Assembly: GCF_029051725.1 (NCBI RefSeq)
Contig: NZ_JAACFU010000026.1
Location: forward strand, 1 to 64,000
DNA length: 64,000 nt
Direction of reading: 5' to 3'
Source: Bradyrhizobium sp. CSS354
GTDB lineage: Bacteria; Pseudomonadota; Alphaproteobacteria; Rhizobiales; Xanthobacteraceae
This document shows positions 6,718 through 16,155 of the stretch, piece after piece. A program made the position numbers and the translations under genes. The notes under the pieces are model-generated. The model was not told the origin of the DNA. It saw nothing but the letters and a program-made list of their open reading frames with translations, and did not search any database. Each line of letters begins with the position of its first letter. The first letter of the stretch is position 1.

Positions 6718-7632
6718 TTACGCGGGCGGATTCACATCCGCGTCCCCCCGCCCGAGATCGCGTTCACGCAAGTAAATATAGAACCCGGCGCCGATGATGA
6801 TGGCGGCGCCGACGATGGTGGCGATTTCGGGCACGTCGCCGAACACGACGAAGCCGAAGATCACCGCCCAGACGATCATCGAATATTGATAGGGCACGAC
6901 GACGCTGGCCGGTGCCAGCTTGAGCGAGCGGTTGACGCAGAACAGCGCCGTGACCGAGACGCATCCCGCCAGCGCGAAGATCACGAGGCTGCCTGATGTC
7001 GGCGGCACCCAGTGGAACGCCGACAGCACCGCGCCCAGCAGGAACGTGCCGACGAATTGCGACGACGCCATCACGATATCGGGCGTCTTGCGCAGGCTGC
7101 GCGTGATCAGCATCAGCGTTGCGAAGGAAAGACTCCCGCCAAGCGCGATCAGCGCCGGCAGGCTCACGGTCTGTGCCGACGGCCGTAGCGCGATCAGCAC
7201 GCCGCAGAAGCCGATCAGGATCGCCGTCCAGCGCCGCCAGCCGACCTTCTCGCCGAGAAAGATCGCCGACATCGCGGTGACGAAAATGGGCCCGGCGAGA
7301 TAGTAGGTGATGACGTCGGCGAGCGGCAGGTAGACCGTCGCAAGGAAGAAGGCCGCCACTTCCAGCGTCGACAACACGACGCGAAAGAGCTGGAGGCCCG
7401 GCCGCTCCAGATGCAGGAACTGGTGACGCTGCCGCCAGACCAGCGGCGACAGCAGCAGCAGTGCGGCGCAGGCGCGCAGGAACAGCAGCTGCCCCACCGA
7501 ATAAGTCCCGACCAGGAACTTGCCCATGGCATCGCCGAACGAGAACATGAAGATCGACAGCACCATGAGCGCAATCCCGGCGAGCCGCGCCGAGCGTTCG
7601 TCATAGGCCGAGAGATTCTTGAAGAGAGGCAT
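6718..7632 (-). CDS. EamA-family (DMT superfamily) transporter
   Basis: The protein of 304 residues is almost wholly hydrophobic, with about ten predicted membrane helices arranged as two EamA halves, as in drug/metabolite exporters such as RhaT/YdcZ relatives. The second half includes FALAGCVSVTALFCVNRSLK and VPYQYSMIVWAVIFGF. The frame is open further upstream to 7734, but that part is encoded by the palindromic repeat at 7654-7738; the ATG at 7632 (MPLFKNLSAYDERS) is the likely start. The substrate is unknown. It is divergent from the MaoC gene. Confidence 0.88.
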   Translation of the reverse strand: MPLFKNLSAYDERSARLAGIALMVLSIFMFSFGDAMGKFLVGTYSVGQLLFLRACAALLLLSPLVWRQRHQFLHLERPGLQLFRVVLSTLEVAAFFLATVYLPLADVITYYLAGPIFVTAMSAIFLGEKVGWRRWTAILIGFCGVLIALRPSAQTVSLPALIALGGSLSFATLMLITRSLRKTPDIVMASSQFVGTFLLGAVLSAFHWVPPTSGSLVIFALAGCVSVTALFCVNRSLKLAPASVVVPYQYSMIVWAVIFGFVVFGDVPEIATIVGAAIIIGAGFYIYLRERDLGRGDADVNPPA

Positions 7633-7653
7633 TGCTGTCGTTCGTGGAAACGC

Positions 7654-7738
7654 GTCATTGCGAGGAGCTCTTGCGGCGAAGCAATCCAGACTGTTTCCAT
7701 GGAGACAGTCTGGATCGCTTCGCTTCGCTCGCAATGAC
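7654..7738. repeat. Palindromic intergenic repeat, family C copy 1
   Basis: GTCATTGCGAGGAGC and GCTCGCAATGAC bound a long imperfect palindrome that also contains GAAGCAATCCAGACTG and its near-complement. A second copy is at 52187-52272. It lies between divergent genes, so it is not a terminator here. Confidence 0.85.
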
Positions 7739-7905
7739 GAGCGGAGAGAGCGTCGGGATGGCGACCGGAGTCGCTTGGGGTCGTTTTAATGACGTGAGCG
7801 CCCGCGACAAGCCCGCGCCAGCCGAATTGAACGGATTGCCGCAGTCTTCGCGTCGCGGTAGCGATAGGCGTCACCCGAACGAAAGAGCCAGGAAAGAGCC
7901 TCGCC

Positions 7906-8385
7906 ATGACCGACTTCGACCCGGCCCGGCATCGCATGATCCCCGCGCAACGCTGGTTTGAGGATTTCGTGGTCGGCGAGCGCTTCGTGCTGCCGAGCCG
8001 CACGCAGACGACGGCCGTGTTCGCGGCGTTCCAGACCGCGAGCGGCGACACCCATCCGGTGCATTACGATGTGGAGTATTGCCGCAGCCGCGGCATGCCG
8101 CATCTGCTCGCCCACGGATTCCAGACGCTGATCCACACCGCACCCGGCGCGGGCCTGTTTCCGTTCATGGTCGAGGACTCCCTGGTCGGCTTCCTCGAGC
8201 AATCCAGCCGGTTCCTCAAACCTGTGTTCGCCGATGACACAATCTATCCCGCGCTCGAGGTCATCGAGCTGGTGCCGGGACGCTCGACCGGCGCGGTGAC
8301 GCTCAAAAGCACCGTGTTCAACCAGCGCAAGGAGCTGGTGCTGGAGGGCACGCAGAAATTCCTGATCCGGCGCCGGCCCAACTAA
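7906..8385 (+). CDS. MaoC-like dehydratase domain protein
   Basis: The 159-residue protein has a single hotdog fold of the MaoC/FAS1 dehydratase type. The segment ASGDTHPVHYDVEYC (about residues 45-60) matches the R-hydratase active-site motif with Asp and His, and HLLAHGFQTL follows. It probably hydrates or dehydrates an acyl-CoA thioester, but its pathway is not shown by the neighbours. GAAAGAGCCTCGCC stands before the ATG. The gene ends 100 bases before obgE. Confidence 0.88.
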   Translation: MTDFDPARHRMIPAQRWFEDFVVGERFVLPSRTQTTAVFAAFQTASGDTHPVHYDVEYCRSRGMPHLLAHGFQTLIHTAPGAGLFPFMVEDSLVGFLEQSSRFLKPVFADDTIYPALEVIELVPGRSTGAVTLKSTVFNQRKELVLEGTQKFLIRRRPN

Positions 8386-8486
8386 CGTTGTGCCGGGGTT
8401 AAGCACGCCCCAAAATCGCGGAAATTCAGCCGATTTGCGGGTCTATCCGGGTTGCCGCGCGGGACCGGCTGGCCTACCTATGGCCC

Positions 8487-9527
8487 ATGAAATTCCTTGA
8501 CGAAGCAAAGGTCTATATCCGCTCCGGCGACGGCGGAAACGGCTGCGTGGCGTTCCGCCGCGAAAAATTCATTGAATTCGGCGGCCCCTCCGGCGGCAAT
8601 GGCGGCCGCGGCGGCAATGTCATCATCGAGGTCGCAGACGGCCTGAACACGCTGATCGACTATCGCTACCAGCAGCACTTCAAGGCCCAGAAGGGCGAGA
8701 ACGGCTCGGGCTCGGACCGCCATGGTGCCAATGGCAAGTCGATCGTGCTGAAGGTCCCCCTGGGCACGCAGATCTTCGATGAAGATCGCGAGACCATGAT
8801 CCACGACTTCACCACGGTCGGCGAAAAGTTCGTGCTGGCCGAAGGTGGCAATGGCGGCTTCGGCAACGCCCATTTCAAGACCTCGACCAACCGCGCCCCG
8901 CGCAATGCCAATCCCGGCCAGCCCGGCGAGGAGCGCTGGATCTGGCTGCGGCTGAAGCTGATCGCGGATGCCGGCCTCGTCGGCCTGCCCAATGCCGGCA
9001 AGTCGACCTTTCTCGCCAAGGTCAGCGCGGCCAAGCCGAAGATCGCCGACTATCCCTTCACCACGCTGCATCCGCAGCTCGGCGTCGTGAATGCCGACGG
9101 CCGCGAATTCGTGCTGGCCGACATCCCCGGCCTGATCGAAGGCGCGCATGAAGGCGTCGGTCTCGGCGACCGCTTCCTTGCCCATGTCGAGCGCTGCCGC
9201 GTGCTGCTGCATCTCATCGATGCGACCTGCGAGCACGCCGGCAAGGCCTACAAGACGGTGCGAACCGAGCTGGACGCCTATGCCGGACAGCTCACCGACA
9301 AGATCGAGATCGTCGCGCTGAACAAGATCGACGCGGTCGAACCGGACGAGTTGAAGAAGCAGAAGGAGCGGCTGAAGCGCGCCGCCAAGAAGACGCCGCT
9401 GCTGCTCTCCGCCGCCACCGGCGACGGCGTGCAGGAAGCGTTGCGCGCATTGGCGGATGTGATCGGCGAGAGCCCGGTCTCCGCCAAGGCAAAGAGCGCG
9501 GCGGAAGCGGAGCCTTGGTCGGTTTGA
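8487..9527 (+). CDS. obgE: GTPase ObgE/CgtA
   Basis: This 346-residue Obg GTPase has the Gly-rich Obg fold at residues 1-158 (GDGGNGCVAFRREK, GGNGGRGGNV), followed by the G domain: G1 GLPNAGKST near 170, switch II and G3 DIPGLIEGAHEG near 213, G4 NKID near 281 and a G5-like LLSAATGDG near 310. The short charged C-terminus is normal for alphaproteobacteria. Obg binds the 50S subunit during late assembly and links ribosome maturation to growth. It lies in the common order rplU, rpmA, obgE, proB, proA, nadD, here interrupted by other genes. The ATG 8487 start gives the canonical MKFLDEA terminus. Confidence 0.97.
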   Translation: MKFLDEAKVYIRSGDGGNGCVAFRREKFIEFGGPSGGNGGRGGNVIIEVADGLNTLIDYRYQQHFKAQKGENGSGSDRHGANGKSIVLKVPLGTQIFDEDRETMIHDFTTVGEKFVLAEGGNGGFGNAHFKTSTNRAPRNANPGQPGEERWIWLRLKLIADAGLVGLPNAGKSTFLAKVSAAKPKIADYPFTTLHPQLGVVNADGREFVLADIPGLIEGAHEGVGLGDRFLAHVERCRVLLHLIDATCEHAGKAYKTVRTELDAYAGQLTDKIEIVALNKIDAVEPDELKKQKERLKRAAKKTPLLLSAATGDGVQEALRALADVIGESPVSAKAKSAAEAEPWSV

Positions 9528-9536
9528 TCTCTCGCC

Positions 9537-9663
9537 GTCGTCCCGGCGAATGCCGGGACCCATAGCCACAGGCAGAGTTTTGGCGAAGACTCGTGGCTCG
9601 GTACTCCCGCCGACCACGATTGATAAATCACGCGGTATGGGTCCCGGCCTTCGCCGGGACGAC
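9537..9663. repeat. Palindromic intergenic repeat, family A copy 2
   Basis: It starts GTCGTCCCGGCGAATGCC and ends GGCCTTCGCCGGGACGAC; a single mismatch distinguishes the arms. It begins ten bases after the obgE stop and may act as its transcript end. Confidence 0.85.
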
Positions 9664-9761
9664 GTTGGAATGTGAAGTTGCGAGAAGGCGCATCACCCCC
9701 TTCTTGTCTTCGCGCCTTCGATAGCGCAGCATCGGCAATCAAGATACGGCAGGGATGATTC

Positions 9762-11396
9762 ATGGCGCGCGCGAAGAACGTTCTCTGGATCATGTGCGAC
9801 CAGCTTCGCTATGACTATCTCGGCTGCACCGGCCATCCCCGGCTTAAGACGCCGAACATCGACGCCATGGCGAAGCGCGGCGTGCTGTTCAGCAAGGCCT
9901 ATGTGCAGTCGCCAATCTGCGGCCCGTCGCGGATGTCGTTCTACACCGGGCGCTACATGCGCTCGCACGGCTCGCACTGGAACGGCTGGCCGTTGCGCGT
10001 CGGCGAGCCCACCCTCGGCGATCACCTCAAGAAGCTCGGCGTGCGCAACGTGCTGGTCGGCAAGACCCACATGGCGCCCGATCTCGAAGGCATGAAGGCG
10101 CTCGGCATCCCGCCGGAATCGATGATCGGCGTACACGTCGCCGAATGCGGGTTCGAGCCCTATGAGCGCGACGACGGCCTGCATCCAACGGGACGGCCGC
10201 GTCCGAAATACGACGAATATCTGCGCCAGCAGGGTTTTGATGCGCCCAACCCCTGGGAGCATTGGGCCAATTCCGGCGCGGCCGAGGACGGCTCGCTCCA
10301 GAACGGCTGGCTGCTCGTGCATGCCGACAAGGCCGCGCGCGTGCCGGACGAGCATTCCGAGACGCCCTACATGACGCGACGCGCCATGGACTTCATCAGC
10401 GAGGCCGAGACCGACGGCAGGCCATGGTGCCTGCATCTGTCCTACATCAAGCCGCACTGGCCCTACATCGCGCCCGAACCCTACGCCAGCATGTATTCGA
10501 CATCAGACATGATCCCGGTGATCCGCTCCGAGCGCGAGCGGCAGAATCCGCATCCGGTGTTCGGTGCCTATATGGACATGCGCTACTCCCGCAACATGGC
10601 GCGCGACGATGCCCGCGAGAAGGTGATCCCGACCTATATGGGCCTGATCACCCAGATCGACGACCAGATGGGCGTGCTGATGAAGTTCCTGGAGGAGCGC
10701 GGCCTCTCGGACACCACCATGATCGTGTTCACCTCCGATCACGGCGATTATCTCGGCGATCACTGGATGGGCGAGAAGGACCTGTTCCACGAGCAGTCGG
10801 CGAAGATTCCGTTGATTGTCATTGATCCCTCGAAGGAGGCGGATGCGACGCGCGGCACGTGCAACGATGCGCTGGTCGAAGCCATCGATCTCGCGCCGAC
10901 CTTCGTCGACTATTTCGGCGGCAAGGTGCCGGGCCACATCCTCGAAGGGCGCTCGTTGCTGCCGCTGCTGCGCGGCGAGAGCCCGCCGGATTGGCGCAAG
11001 GTGGCGTTCTCCGAATACGACTATGTCATGCAGGACGTGCGGCTGAAGCTGAACCAGCCGATCGAGCGCTGCCGCCTGTTCATGGTGTTCGACGGCCGCT
11101 GGAAATACATCCACGCCTCCGGCTTCCGTCCGATGCTGTATGACCTCGAAACCGATCCGGAAGAGTTTCTGGATCGCGGCGACGATCCTGAGTGCGCCGG
11201 CATCATCGCGCGATTGCAGGCGGAATTGTTCGACTGGGCGCTGCATCCCAACGACCACATCACGACACCGCGCGAGAAGATCGCCGCCTACGCCGACAAC
11301 CAGCTCCAGGTGAAGGGCGGCATCCTGATCGGCATCTGGGATGAAGCAGAGCTGGCGTCGATCAAGGACGGCATCGCGCAGCGCGCGAAGATGTAG
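9762..11396 (+). CDS. Sulfatase / phosphonate monoester hydrolase-type hydrolase
   Basis: The 544-residue protein belongs to the alkaline-phosphatase superfamily, sulfatase branch. The sulfatase motif C-x-P-S-R is present as CGPSR at residues 53-57, so Cys53 is the expected formylglycine residue, followed by TGR. Metal ligands are likely Asp13 in MCDQLR and the Asp-His pair in TSDHGDYLGDH, about residues 325-335. No signal peptide is seen, so it should act in the cytoplasm on sulfate or phosphonate esters; the exact substrate cannot be told. Maturation of the Cys needs a formylglycine-generating enzyme or sulfatase-maturing enzyme, not seen here. It is convergent with the Bug-protein gene. 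Confidence 0.88.
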   Translation: MARAKNVLWIMCDQLRYDYLGCTGHPRLKTPNIDAMAKRGVLFSKAYVQSPICGPSRMSFYTGRYMRSHGSHWNGWPLRVGEPTLGDHLKKLGVRNVLVGKTHMAPDLEGMKALGIPPESMIGVHVAECGFEPYERDDGLHPTGRPRPKYDEYLRQQGFDAPNPWEHWANSGAAEDGSLQNGWLLVHADKAARVPDEHSETPYMTRRAMDFISEAETDGRPWCLHLSYIKPHWPYIAPEPYASMYSTSDMIPVIRSERERQNPHPVFGAYMDMRYSRNMARDDAREKVIPTYMGLITQIDDQMGVLMKFLEERGLSDTTMIVFTSDHGDYLGDHWMGEKDLFHEQSAKIPLIVIDPSKEADATRGTCNDALVEAIDLAPTFVDYFGGKVPGHILEGRSLLPLLRGESPPDWRKVAFSEYDYVMQDVRLKLNQPIERCRLFMVFDGRWKYIHASGFRPMLYDLETDPEEFLDRGDDPECAGIIARLQAELFDWALHPNDHITTPREKIAAYADNQLQVKGGILIGIWDEAELASIKDGIAQRAKM

Positions 11397-11423
11397 GTGA
11401 GCGGAACGAGGCTGTCTCAGCTC

Positions 11424-11507
11424 GTCATGCCCGGGCTTGACCCGGGCATCCACGTCTTGCGTCAAGTGGCGGTGCACGTGGATGGCCGGGACAAGCCCGG
11501 CCATGAC
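11424..11507. repeat. Palindromic intergenic repeat, family B copy 1
   Basis: GTCATGCCCGGGCTTG opens and CAAGCCCGGCCATGAC closes the palindrome, with a variable centre containing CATCCACGTCTTG. It lies between convergent stop codons. Relatives are at 13809-13930 and 25651-25737. Confidence 0.85.
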
Positions 11508-11533
11508 GGCGGAGAGCGGAGCGGAAACAGAAA

Positions 11534-12499
11534 CTAATTCTCGATCTTGTATCCCGTCGCCTTCACGATCGGCTGCCAGAACGCGGTGTTGGCGGCGAGC
11601 TCCTTCGTCAAGCCATCCGCACTGCTGCCCACCGGAATGAGCCCGATCGCGGTGAGTTTTTCCTTCACCTCGGGCTTGGCGAGCGCGGCGCTTGCGGCCG
11701 CGCCGAGCTTGCTTGCGAATTCCGGCGGGCTGCCGGCGGGAAGCCACATGCCGTACCAGGCGTCCGCGACGAGATCGATGCCGCTCTCCTTCAAGGTCGA
11801 GACTTCCGGTGCGAACGGCGAACGTTCGGCGCTTGCGACCGCGATGATCTTCACGCCCTTGGCGCGATGCTGCGGCAGCGCATCGGCCAACGTGACGATG
11901 CCGAAGGAGATGTGACCGCCGATGATGTCGTTGAGGATGGGCGCGCTGCCCCGATAGGGCACGCGCGTCATGGGAGTGCCGAGGTCTTTCTCGAGCTTGG
12001 AGCCCATGAAATGCGGGATGGTGCCGTTGCTCGGCACGCCGAACGACGCCTTGTCCGGATGCGCTTTCAGCCAGGCAACAAATCCCTTGAAATCCGCGGC
12101 GTCGATCGTCGGATTGATCACGACGGCGAACTCAAACCGCGCCAGCAGCGACACCGGCACGAAATCCTTTGCGGTATCGAAGCTCGGGGTCGTCTCCACC
12201 ATCGGCAGCAGGTACATCGTCGGCCCGGTCGTCACCAGCACCATGCTGCCGTCGGGGCTGCCCCCCTTCACCGCCTTGATGCCGATCAGACCGTCACCAC
12301 CGGTGCGGTTCTCGACCACGATGGTCCGCTGCAGCGCCGGCGCCATCTCCTGCGCGATCAGCCGGCACAACGTGTCGCCGCCCGCTCCGGCCGCGAACGG
12401 GAAGATCATTTTTGTCAGCCCGACCTGAGCTTGCGCCGCGCCCGCTTGCGCCAACAGCGGCAACCCGAGGCATCCGGCGATGAAGTTGCGGCGATCCAT
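11534..12499 (-). CDS. Bug-family (TctC-like) periplasmic substrate-binding protein
   Basis: The 321-residue protein begins MDRRNFIAGCLG with a hydrophobic stretch and AQAQ, an export signal that looks like a twin-arginine type. The mature part carries the Bug/TctC hallmarks: FPFAAGAGGDTLCRLIA, VVENRTGGDGLIGIKAV and PSNGTIPHF. Bug proteins bind carboxylates such as citrate, aspartate or aromatic acids for TTT transporters; the TctA and TctB partners are not in the window, so it is an orphan as in many betaproteobacteria and Bradyrhizobium. The ligand is unknown. Confidence 0.9.
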   Translation of the reverse strand: MDRRNFIAGCLGLPLLAQAGAAQAQVGLTKMIFPFAAGAGGDTLCRLIAQEMAPALQRTIVVENRTGGDGLIGIKAVKGGSPDGSMVLVTTGPTMYLLPMVETTPSFDTAKDFVPVSLLARFEFAVVINPTIDAADFKGFVAWLKAHPDKASFGVPSNGTIPHFMGSKLEKDLGTPMTRVPYRGSAPILNDIIGGHISFGIVTLADALPQHRAKGVKIIAVASAERSPFAPEVSTLKESGIDLVADAWYGMWLPAGSPPEFASKLGAAASAALAKPEVKEKLTAIGLIPVGSSADGLTKELAANTAFWQPIVKATGYKIEN

Positions 12500-12665
12500 T
12501 GGTTTCCTCGTTGAGTCTATTATGGTTGGCGACAGTTAGAGCCAGACGAGCGTTCCGGACAAGCGCCGTTTACCGGGCCTGCCGCCTTGCGCCGGCCATC
12601 GTCCTGCTGCAAAAGCAGGCCTTACCGGCGCCGCTCTCCAGCACATACACACACCACATACACAG

Positions 12666-13787
12666 ATGGCCAGCCCCGAACTCAGTCAATTCCGCCGCAT
12701 CGTCGTCAAGGTCGGCTCCGCGCTGCTGGTCGATTCCGACAAGGGCGAGGTGCGCGCGTCCTGGCTTGCCGCGCTCGCCGACGACATGGCTAAGCTGCAT
12801 CGCGAGGGGCGGGACGTTCTCGTCGTCTCTTCCGGCTCGATCGCGCTCGGCCGCAGCCGCCTGAAATTGCCGCGCGGCCCGCTGAAGCTGGAGGAGAGCC
12901 AGGCGGCCGCCGCCGTCGGTCAGATCGCGCTGGCGCGGATCTGGTCGGAGGTCCTTGGCGCCCACGGCATCGGCGCCGGCCAGATCCTGGTGACGCTGCA
13001 GGACACCGAGGAGCGCCGCCGCTATCTCAACGCGCGCTCCACCATCGGCAAGCTGCTGGAGTGGCGCGCGATCCCCGTGATCAACGAGAACGACACGGTC
13101 GCGACCAACGAGATCCGCTACGGCGACAATGACCGCCTCGCCGCGCGCGTCGCCACCATGGCGAGCGCCGACCTGCTGGTGCTGCTGTCCGACATCGACG
13201 GACTTTACGACGCCCCGCCGAAGAACAACCCGAACGCCAAGCTCATTCCGGTCGTCGACAGCATCTCCTCGGAAATCGAGGCCGTCGCAGGCGACGCCGA
13301 GTCCGAACTCTCCCGCGGCGGCATGCGCACCAAGGTCGAAGCCGCAAAAATCGCGACCACCGGCGGCACGCATATGCTGATCGCCTCCGGCAAGATCGAG
13401 CATCCCTTGCAGGCGATCGCCGACGGCGGCCGCTGCACCTGGTTCCTGACGCCCGCCAATCCCATCACGTCGCGAAAACGCTGGATTGCGGGCTCGCTGG
13501 AGCCGAAGGGCACGTTGACGATCGACGCCGGCGCCGTCACGGCGCTGCGCGCCGGCGCCAGCCTGTTGCCGGCCGGCGTGACCAAGGTCGAGGGCCAGTT
13601 CGCCCGCGGCGATGCCGTGATCGTGCGCGGCCCCGACAGCAGCGAGGTCGGCCGCGGCCTGATCGCCTATGACGCCGACGATGCCGAGCGGATCAAGGGC
13701 CGCTCCTCCCCGGACGTCATGGCCATCCTCGGCATCAGCGGCCGCTCGGAGATGATCCACCGGGATGATCTCGTGGTGGGCGGGTAG
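12666..13787 (+). CDS. proB: Glutamate 5-kinase
   Basis: This enzyme phosphorylates glutamate to gamma-glutamyl phosphate, the first step of proline synthesis. The 373 residues contain the amino-acid-kinase domain (VVKVGSALLVD at the start, VVSSGSIALG, INENDTVA near 140, LSDIDGLYD near 178, GGMRTKVEAAKIA near 218) and a C-terminal PUA domain from about 280 (GTLTIDAGAVTALRAGASLLPAGV). The length is normal. proA follows on the same strand after a gap filled by a palindromic repeat; the two enzymes act in sequence. Confidence 0.97.
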   Translation: MASPELSQFRRIVVKVGSALLVDSDKGEVRASWLAALADDMAKLHREGRDVLVVSSGSIALGRSRLKLPRGPLKLEESQAAAAVGQIALARIWSEVLGAHGIGAGQILVTLQDTEERRRYLNARSTIGKLLEWRAIPVINENDTVATNEIRYGDNDRLAARVATMASADLLVLLSDIDGLYDAPPKNNPNAKLIPVVDSISSEIEAVAGDAESELSRGGMRTKVEAAKIATTGGTHMLIASGKIEHPLQAIADGGRCTWFLTPANPITSRKRWIAGSLEPKGTLTIDAGAVTALRAGASLLPAGVTKVEGQFARGDAVIVRGPDSSEVGRGLIAYDADDAERIKGRSSPDVMAILGISGRSEMIHRDDLVVGG

Positions 13788-13808
13788 CGCCCGGCAGCCG
13801 CCCAAACC

Positions 13809-13930
13809 GTCATGCCCGGGCTTGTCCCGCCTGCGCGGCCGAAGCCGCTTCGGCGAGGCGAAGGCCCGGGCATCACGTTGTTTGGACCGCGTGGCAATCC
13901 GTGGATGGCCGGGACAAGCCCGGCCATGAC
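13809..13930. repeat. Palindromic intergenic repeat, family B copy 2
   Basis: GTCATGCCCGGGCTTG and CAAGCCCGGCCATGAC bound a copy whose centre is enlarged by a nested GC-rich segment (GCCGAAGCCGCTTCGGCGAGG). It separates proB from proA. Confidence 0.85.
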
Positions 13931-14052
13931 GCCGTAGATGGGTCATTGGCCCAGCCGAACCAGCAAGTGAACCCCTGCCATACCCTCCCGACCCTTCGCA
14001 AAAGCGGGATTTCCGTGCTAGGACACCGCCTTAGCAGAAGGTTGAAACTCCC

Positions 14053-15348
14053 ATGGCCGCCCCCCTCAAAGCCGTCGACGGCAATGCCGATCTTCAGGCG
14101 CTGATGACCGATCTCGGTACCCGTGCCCGCGCTGCCGCGCGCGTGCTGGCGCTGGCGCCGCCGGAGCAGAAGAACCGGGCGCTCGAGGCCATGGAGCGGG
14201 CGATCCGCAACAATGCAGCTGCGATCCTTGCCGCCAATGCCGAGGACGTCGCTGATGCCCGCGCCTCCGGCAACGCCACCTCCTCCTTCATCGACCGTCT
14301 GACGCTCACGCCGGCGCGGGTCGAGGGCATGGCCGAGGGCATCGGCATCGTGCGCGGCATTGCCGATCCGGTCGGCATCGTCACCGAGAGCTGGCAACGG
14401 CCGAACGGCATGACCATCGAGCGCGTGCGCGTGCCGCTCGGCGTCGTCGGCGTGATCTTCGAGAGCCGGCCGAACGTTGCGGCGGACGCCGGCGTTTTGT
14501 GCCTGAGGTCGGGCAATGCCGTGATCCTGCGCGGCGGCTCCGACAGTTTCCGCTCCTGCCGCGCGATCCATGACTGCCTGGTGCAGGGCCTGCGCGAAGC
14601 GGGTCTCCCCGAGGCCGCGATCACGCTGGTGCCGACGCGCGACCGCGCGGCGGTAGGCCAGATGCTGTCGGGATTGAACGGCGCCGTCGACGTGATCGTG
14701 CCGCGCGGAGGCAAGAGCCTCGTTGCGCGCGTCGAGCAGGAAGCGCGCGTGCCGGTGTTCGCACATCTTGAAGGCGTCAATCATGTCTATATCGACGGCA
14801 GCGCCGACCTCGCCATGGCGAAGTCGATCGTGCTCAACGCCAAGATGCGCCGCACCGGCGTCTGCGGCGCCGCCGAGACGCTGCTGGTCGATCGGGCCGC
14901 TGCCGGTAAAAACCTGAAGCCGCTGATCGAGATGCTGATCGAGGCCGGCTGCGAAGTGCGCGGCGACGACGCCGTGCAAAAGACCGATCCGCGCGTCAGA
15001 CCTGCCAGCGCGGACGATTGGGACACCGAATATCTCGATGCGGTCATCGCGGCGAAGGTGGTGGACGGCGTCGACGGCGCGATCGCGCATATCCAGAATC
15101 ACGGCTCGCACCATACCGATGCGATCGTGAGCGCCGATGAGAGCGCTGCGAAGAAATTCCTGAGCGAGGTCGATTCCGCGATCGTGCTGCACAACGCCTC
15201 GACGCAGTTCGCCGACGGCGGCGAGTTCGGCTTCGGCGCCGAGATCGGTATCGCCACCGGCAGATTCCATGCCCGCGGCCCGGTTGGCGCCGAGCAGCTG
15301 ACGAGCTTCAAATATCGCGTTCACGGCACCGGGCAGACGCGGCCGTAG
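14053..15348 (+). CDS. proA: Gamma-glutamyl phosphate reductase
   Basis: The 431-residue aldehyde-dehydrogenase-fold protein reduces gamma-glutamyl phosphate to glutamate semialdehyde with NADPH in proline synthesis. Family marks include GVIFESRPNVAADA (about 135-150), LRSGNAVILRGG, the catalytic-cysteine region RTGVCGAAETLLVD (Cys near 276) and EFGFGAEIGIATGRFHARGPVG near the end. The start ATG 14053 gives a normal N-terminus with ALMTDLGTRARAAARVL. It follows proB and precedes nadD by about 80 bases. Confidence 0.97.
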   Translation: MAAPLKAVDGNADLQALMTDLGTRARAAARVLALAPPEQKNRALEAMERAIRNNAAAILAANAEDVADARASGNATSSFIDRLTLTPARVEGMAEGIGIVRGIADPVGIVTESWQRPNGMTIERVRVPLGVVGVIFESRPNVAADAGVLCLRSGNAVILRGGSDSFRSCRAIHDCLVQGLREAGLPEAAITLVPTRDRAAVGQMLSGLNGAVDVIVPRGGKSLVARVEQEARVPVFAHLEGVNHVYIDGSADLAMAKSIVLNAKMRRTGVCGAAETLLVDRAAAGKNLKPLIEMLIEAGCEVRGDDAVQKTDPRVRPASADDWDTEYLDAVIAAKVVDGVDGAIAHIQNHGSHHTDAIVSADESAAKKFLSEVDSAIVLHNASTQFADGGEFGFGAEIGIATGRFHARGPVGAEQLTSFKYRVHGTGQTRP

Positions 15349-15431
15349 ACGACGCAGGGCGCGGGGCATTGAGCAACAATTTCGTCGCGCCACGTTTCTT
15401 CGCGCAGGCCATACCAAGCCACACTTCAGGC

Positions 15432-16013
15432 ATGCGCATCGGCCTGCTCGGCGGCTCGTTCAATCCGCCGCACCAGGCCCATCGCGCGATCAGCCAGTTC
15501 GCGCTGAAACGCCTCCAGCTCGATCGGGTGTGGTGGCTGGTGACGCCAGGCAATCCGCTGAAGGAGAACGGCGCGCTGCACGAGCTCGGCGAGCGCATGC
15601 AGGCGGCGCGCGACGTGGCCGACGATCCCAGGATCGAGGTGAGCTGTCTCGAATCCGTCATTCGCACGCGCTATACCATCGACACGATCAACACCTTGCG
15701 CCGCCGCCTCTCGGGCTTGCGCTTTGTCTGGATCATGGGCGCCGACAATCTCGCTCAATTCCATCGTTGGCAGCACTGGCGGCGCATCGCCGATCAGGTG
15801 CCGATCGCGGTCATCGACCGCCCGCCACAGAGTTTTCGCGCCCTCGCCTCTCCCGCCGCCCAGGCGCTCAGACGCTACCGCTTGCCGGAGAATGAGGCGC
15901 CATTGCTTGCGGATCGGGCCGCGCCAGCCTGGGTGTTCCTGACCGGTATGAAGCTGAATCTCTCGTCGACCGGCTTACGGAACCCGGACGGAAGCTGGAA
16001 AGGTACGAAGTGA
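15432..16013 (+). CDS. nadD: Nicotinate-nucleotide adenylyltransferase
   Basis: This enzyme adenylates nicotinic acid mononucleotide in NAD synthesis. GLLGGSFNPPHQAHRAI is the nucleotidyltransferase GxFxPxHxGH-type site; WWLVTPGNPLK, WIMGADNL and a terminal LSSTGLRN (the SSTxxR motif) follow. I place the start at ATG 15432, which gives MRIGLLGGSF; a TTG at 15369 would add 21 residues and cannot be excluded. It continues the proB-proA direction. Confidence 0.93.
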   Translation: MRIGLLGGSFNPPHQAHRAISQFALKRLQLDRVWWLVTPGNPLKENGALHELGERMQAARDVADDPRIEVSCLESVIRTRYTIDTINTLRRRLSGLRFVWIMGADNLAQFHRWQHWRRIADQVPIAVIDRPPQSFRALASPAAQALRRYRLPENEAPLLADRAAPAWVFLTGMKLNLSSTGLRNPDGSWKGTK

Positions 16014-16155
16014 GTCAGATTGTGCGAACGCCATGCGGCCTTCGGGCTCTCTGGCATATTGAAACCCTTAACCCCACATGATGTAGTGTAACCAGTGGGC
16101 GCCGGATTCGGCGTTCGCGATACAGTGAAAGGAATGGTCCCTGACCACATCTGTA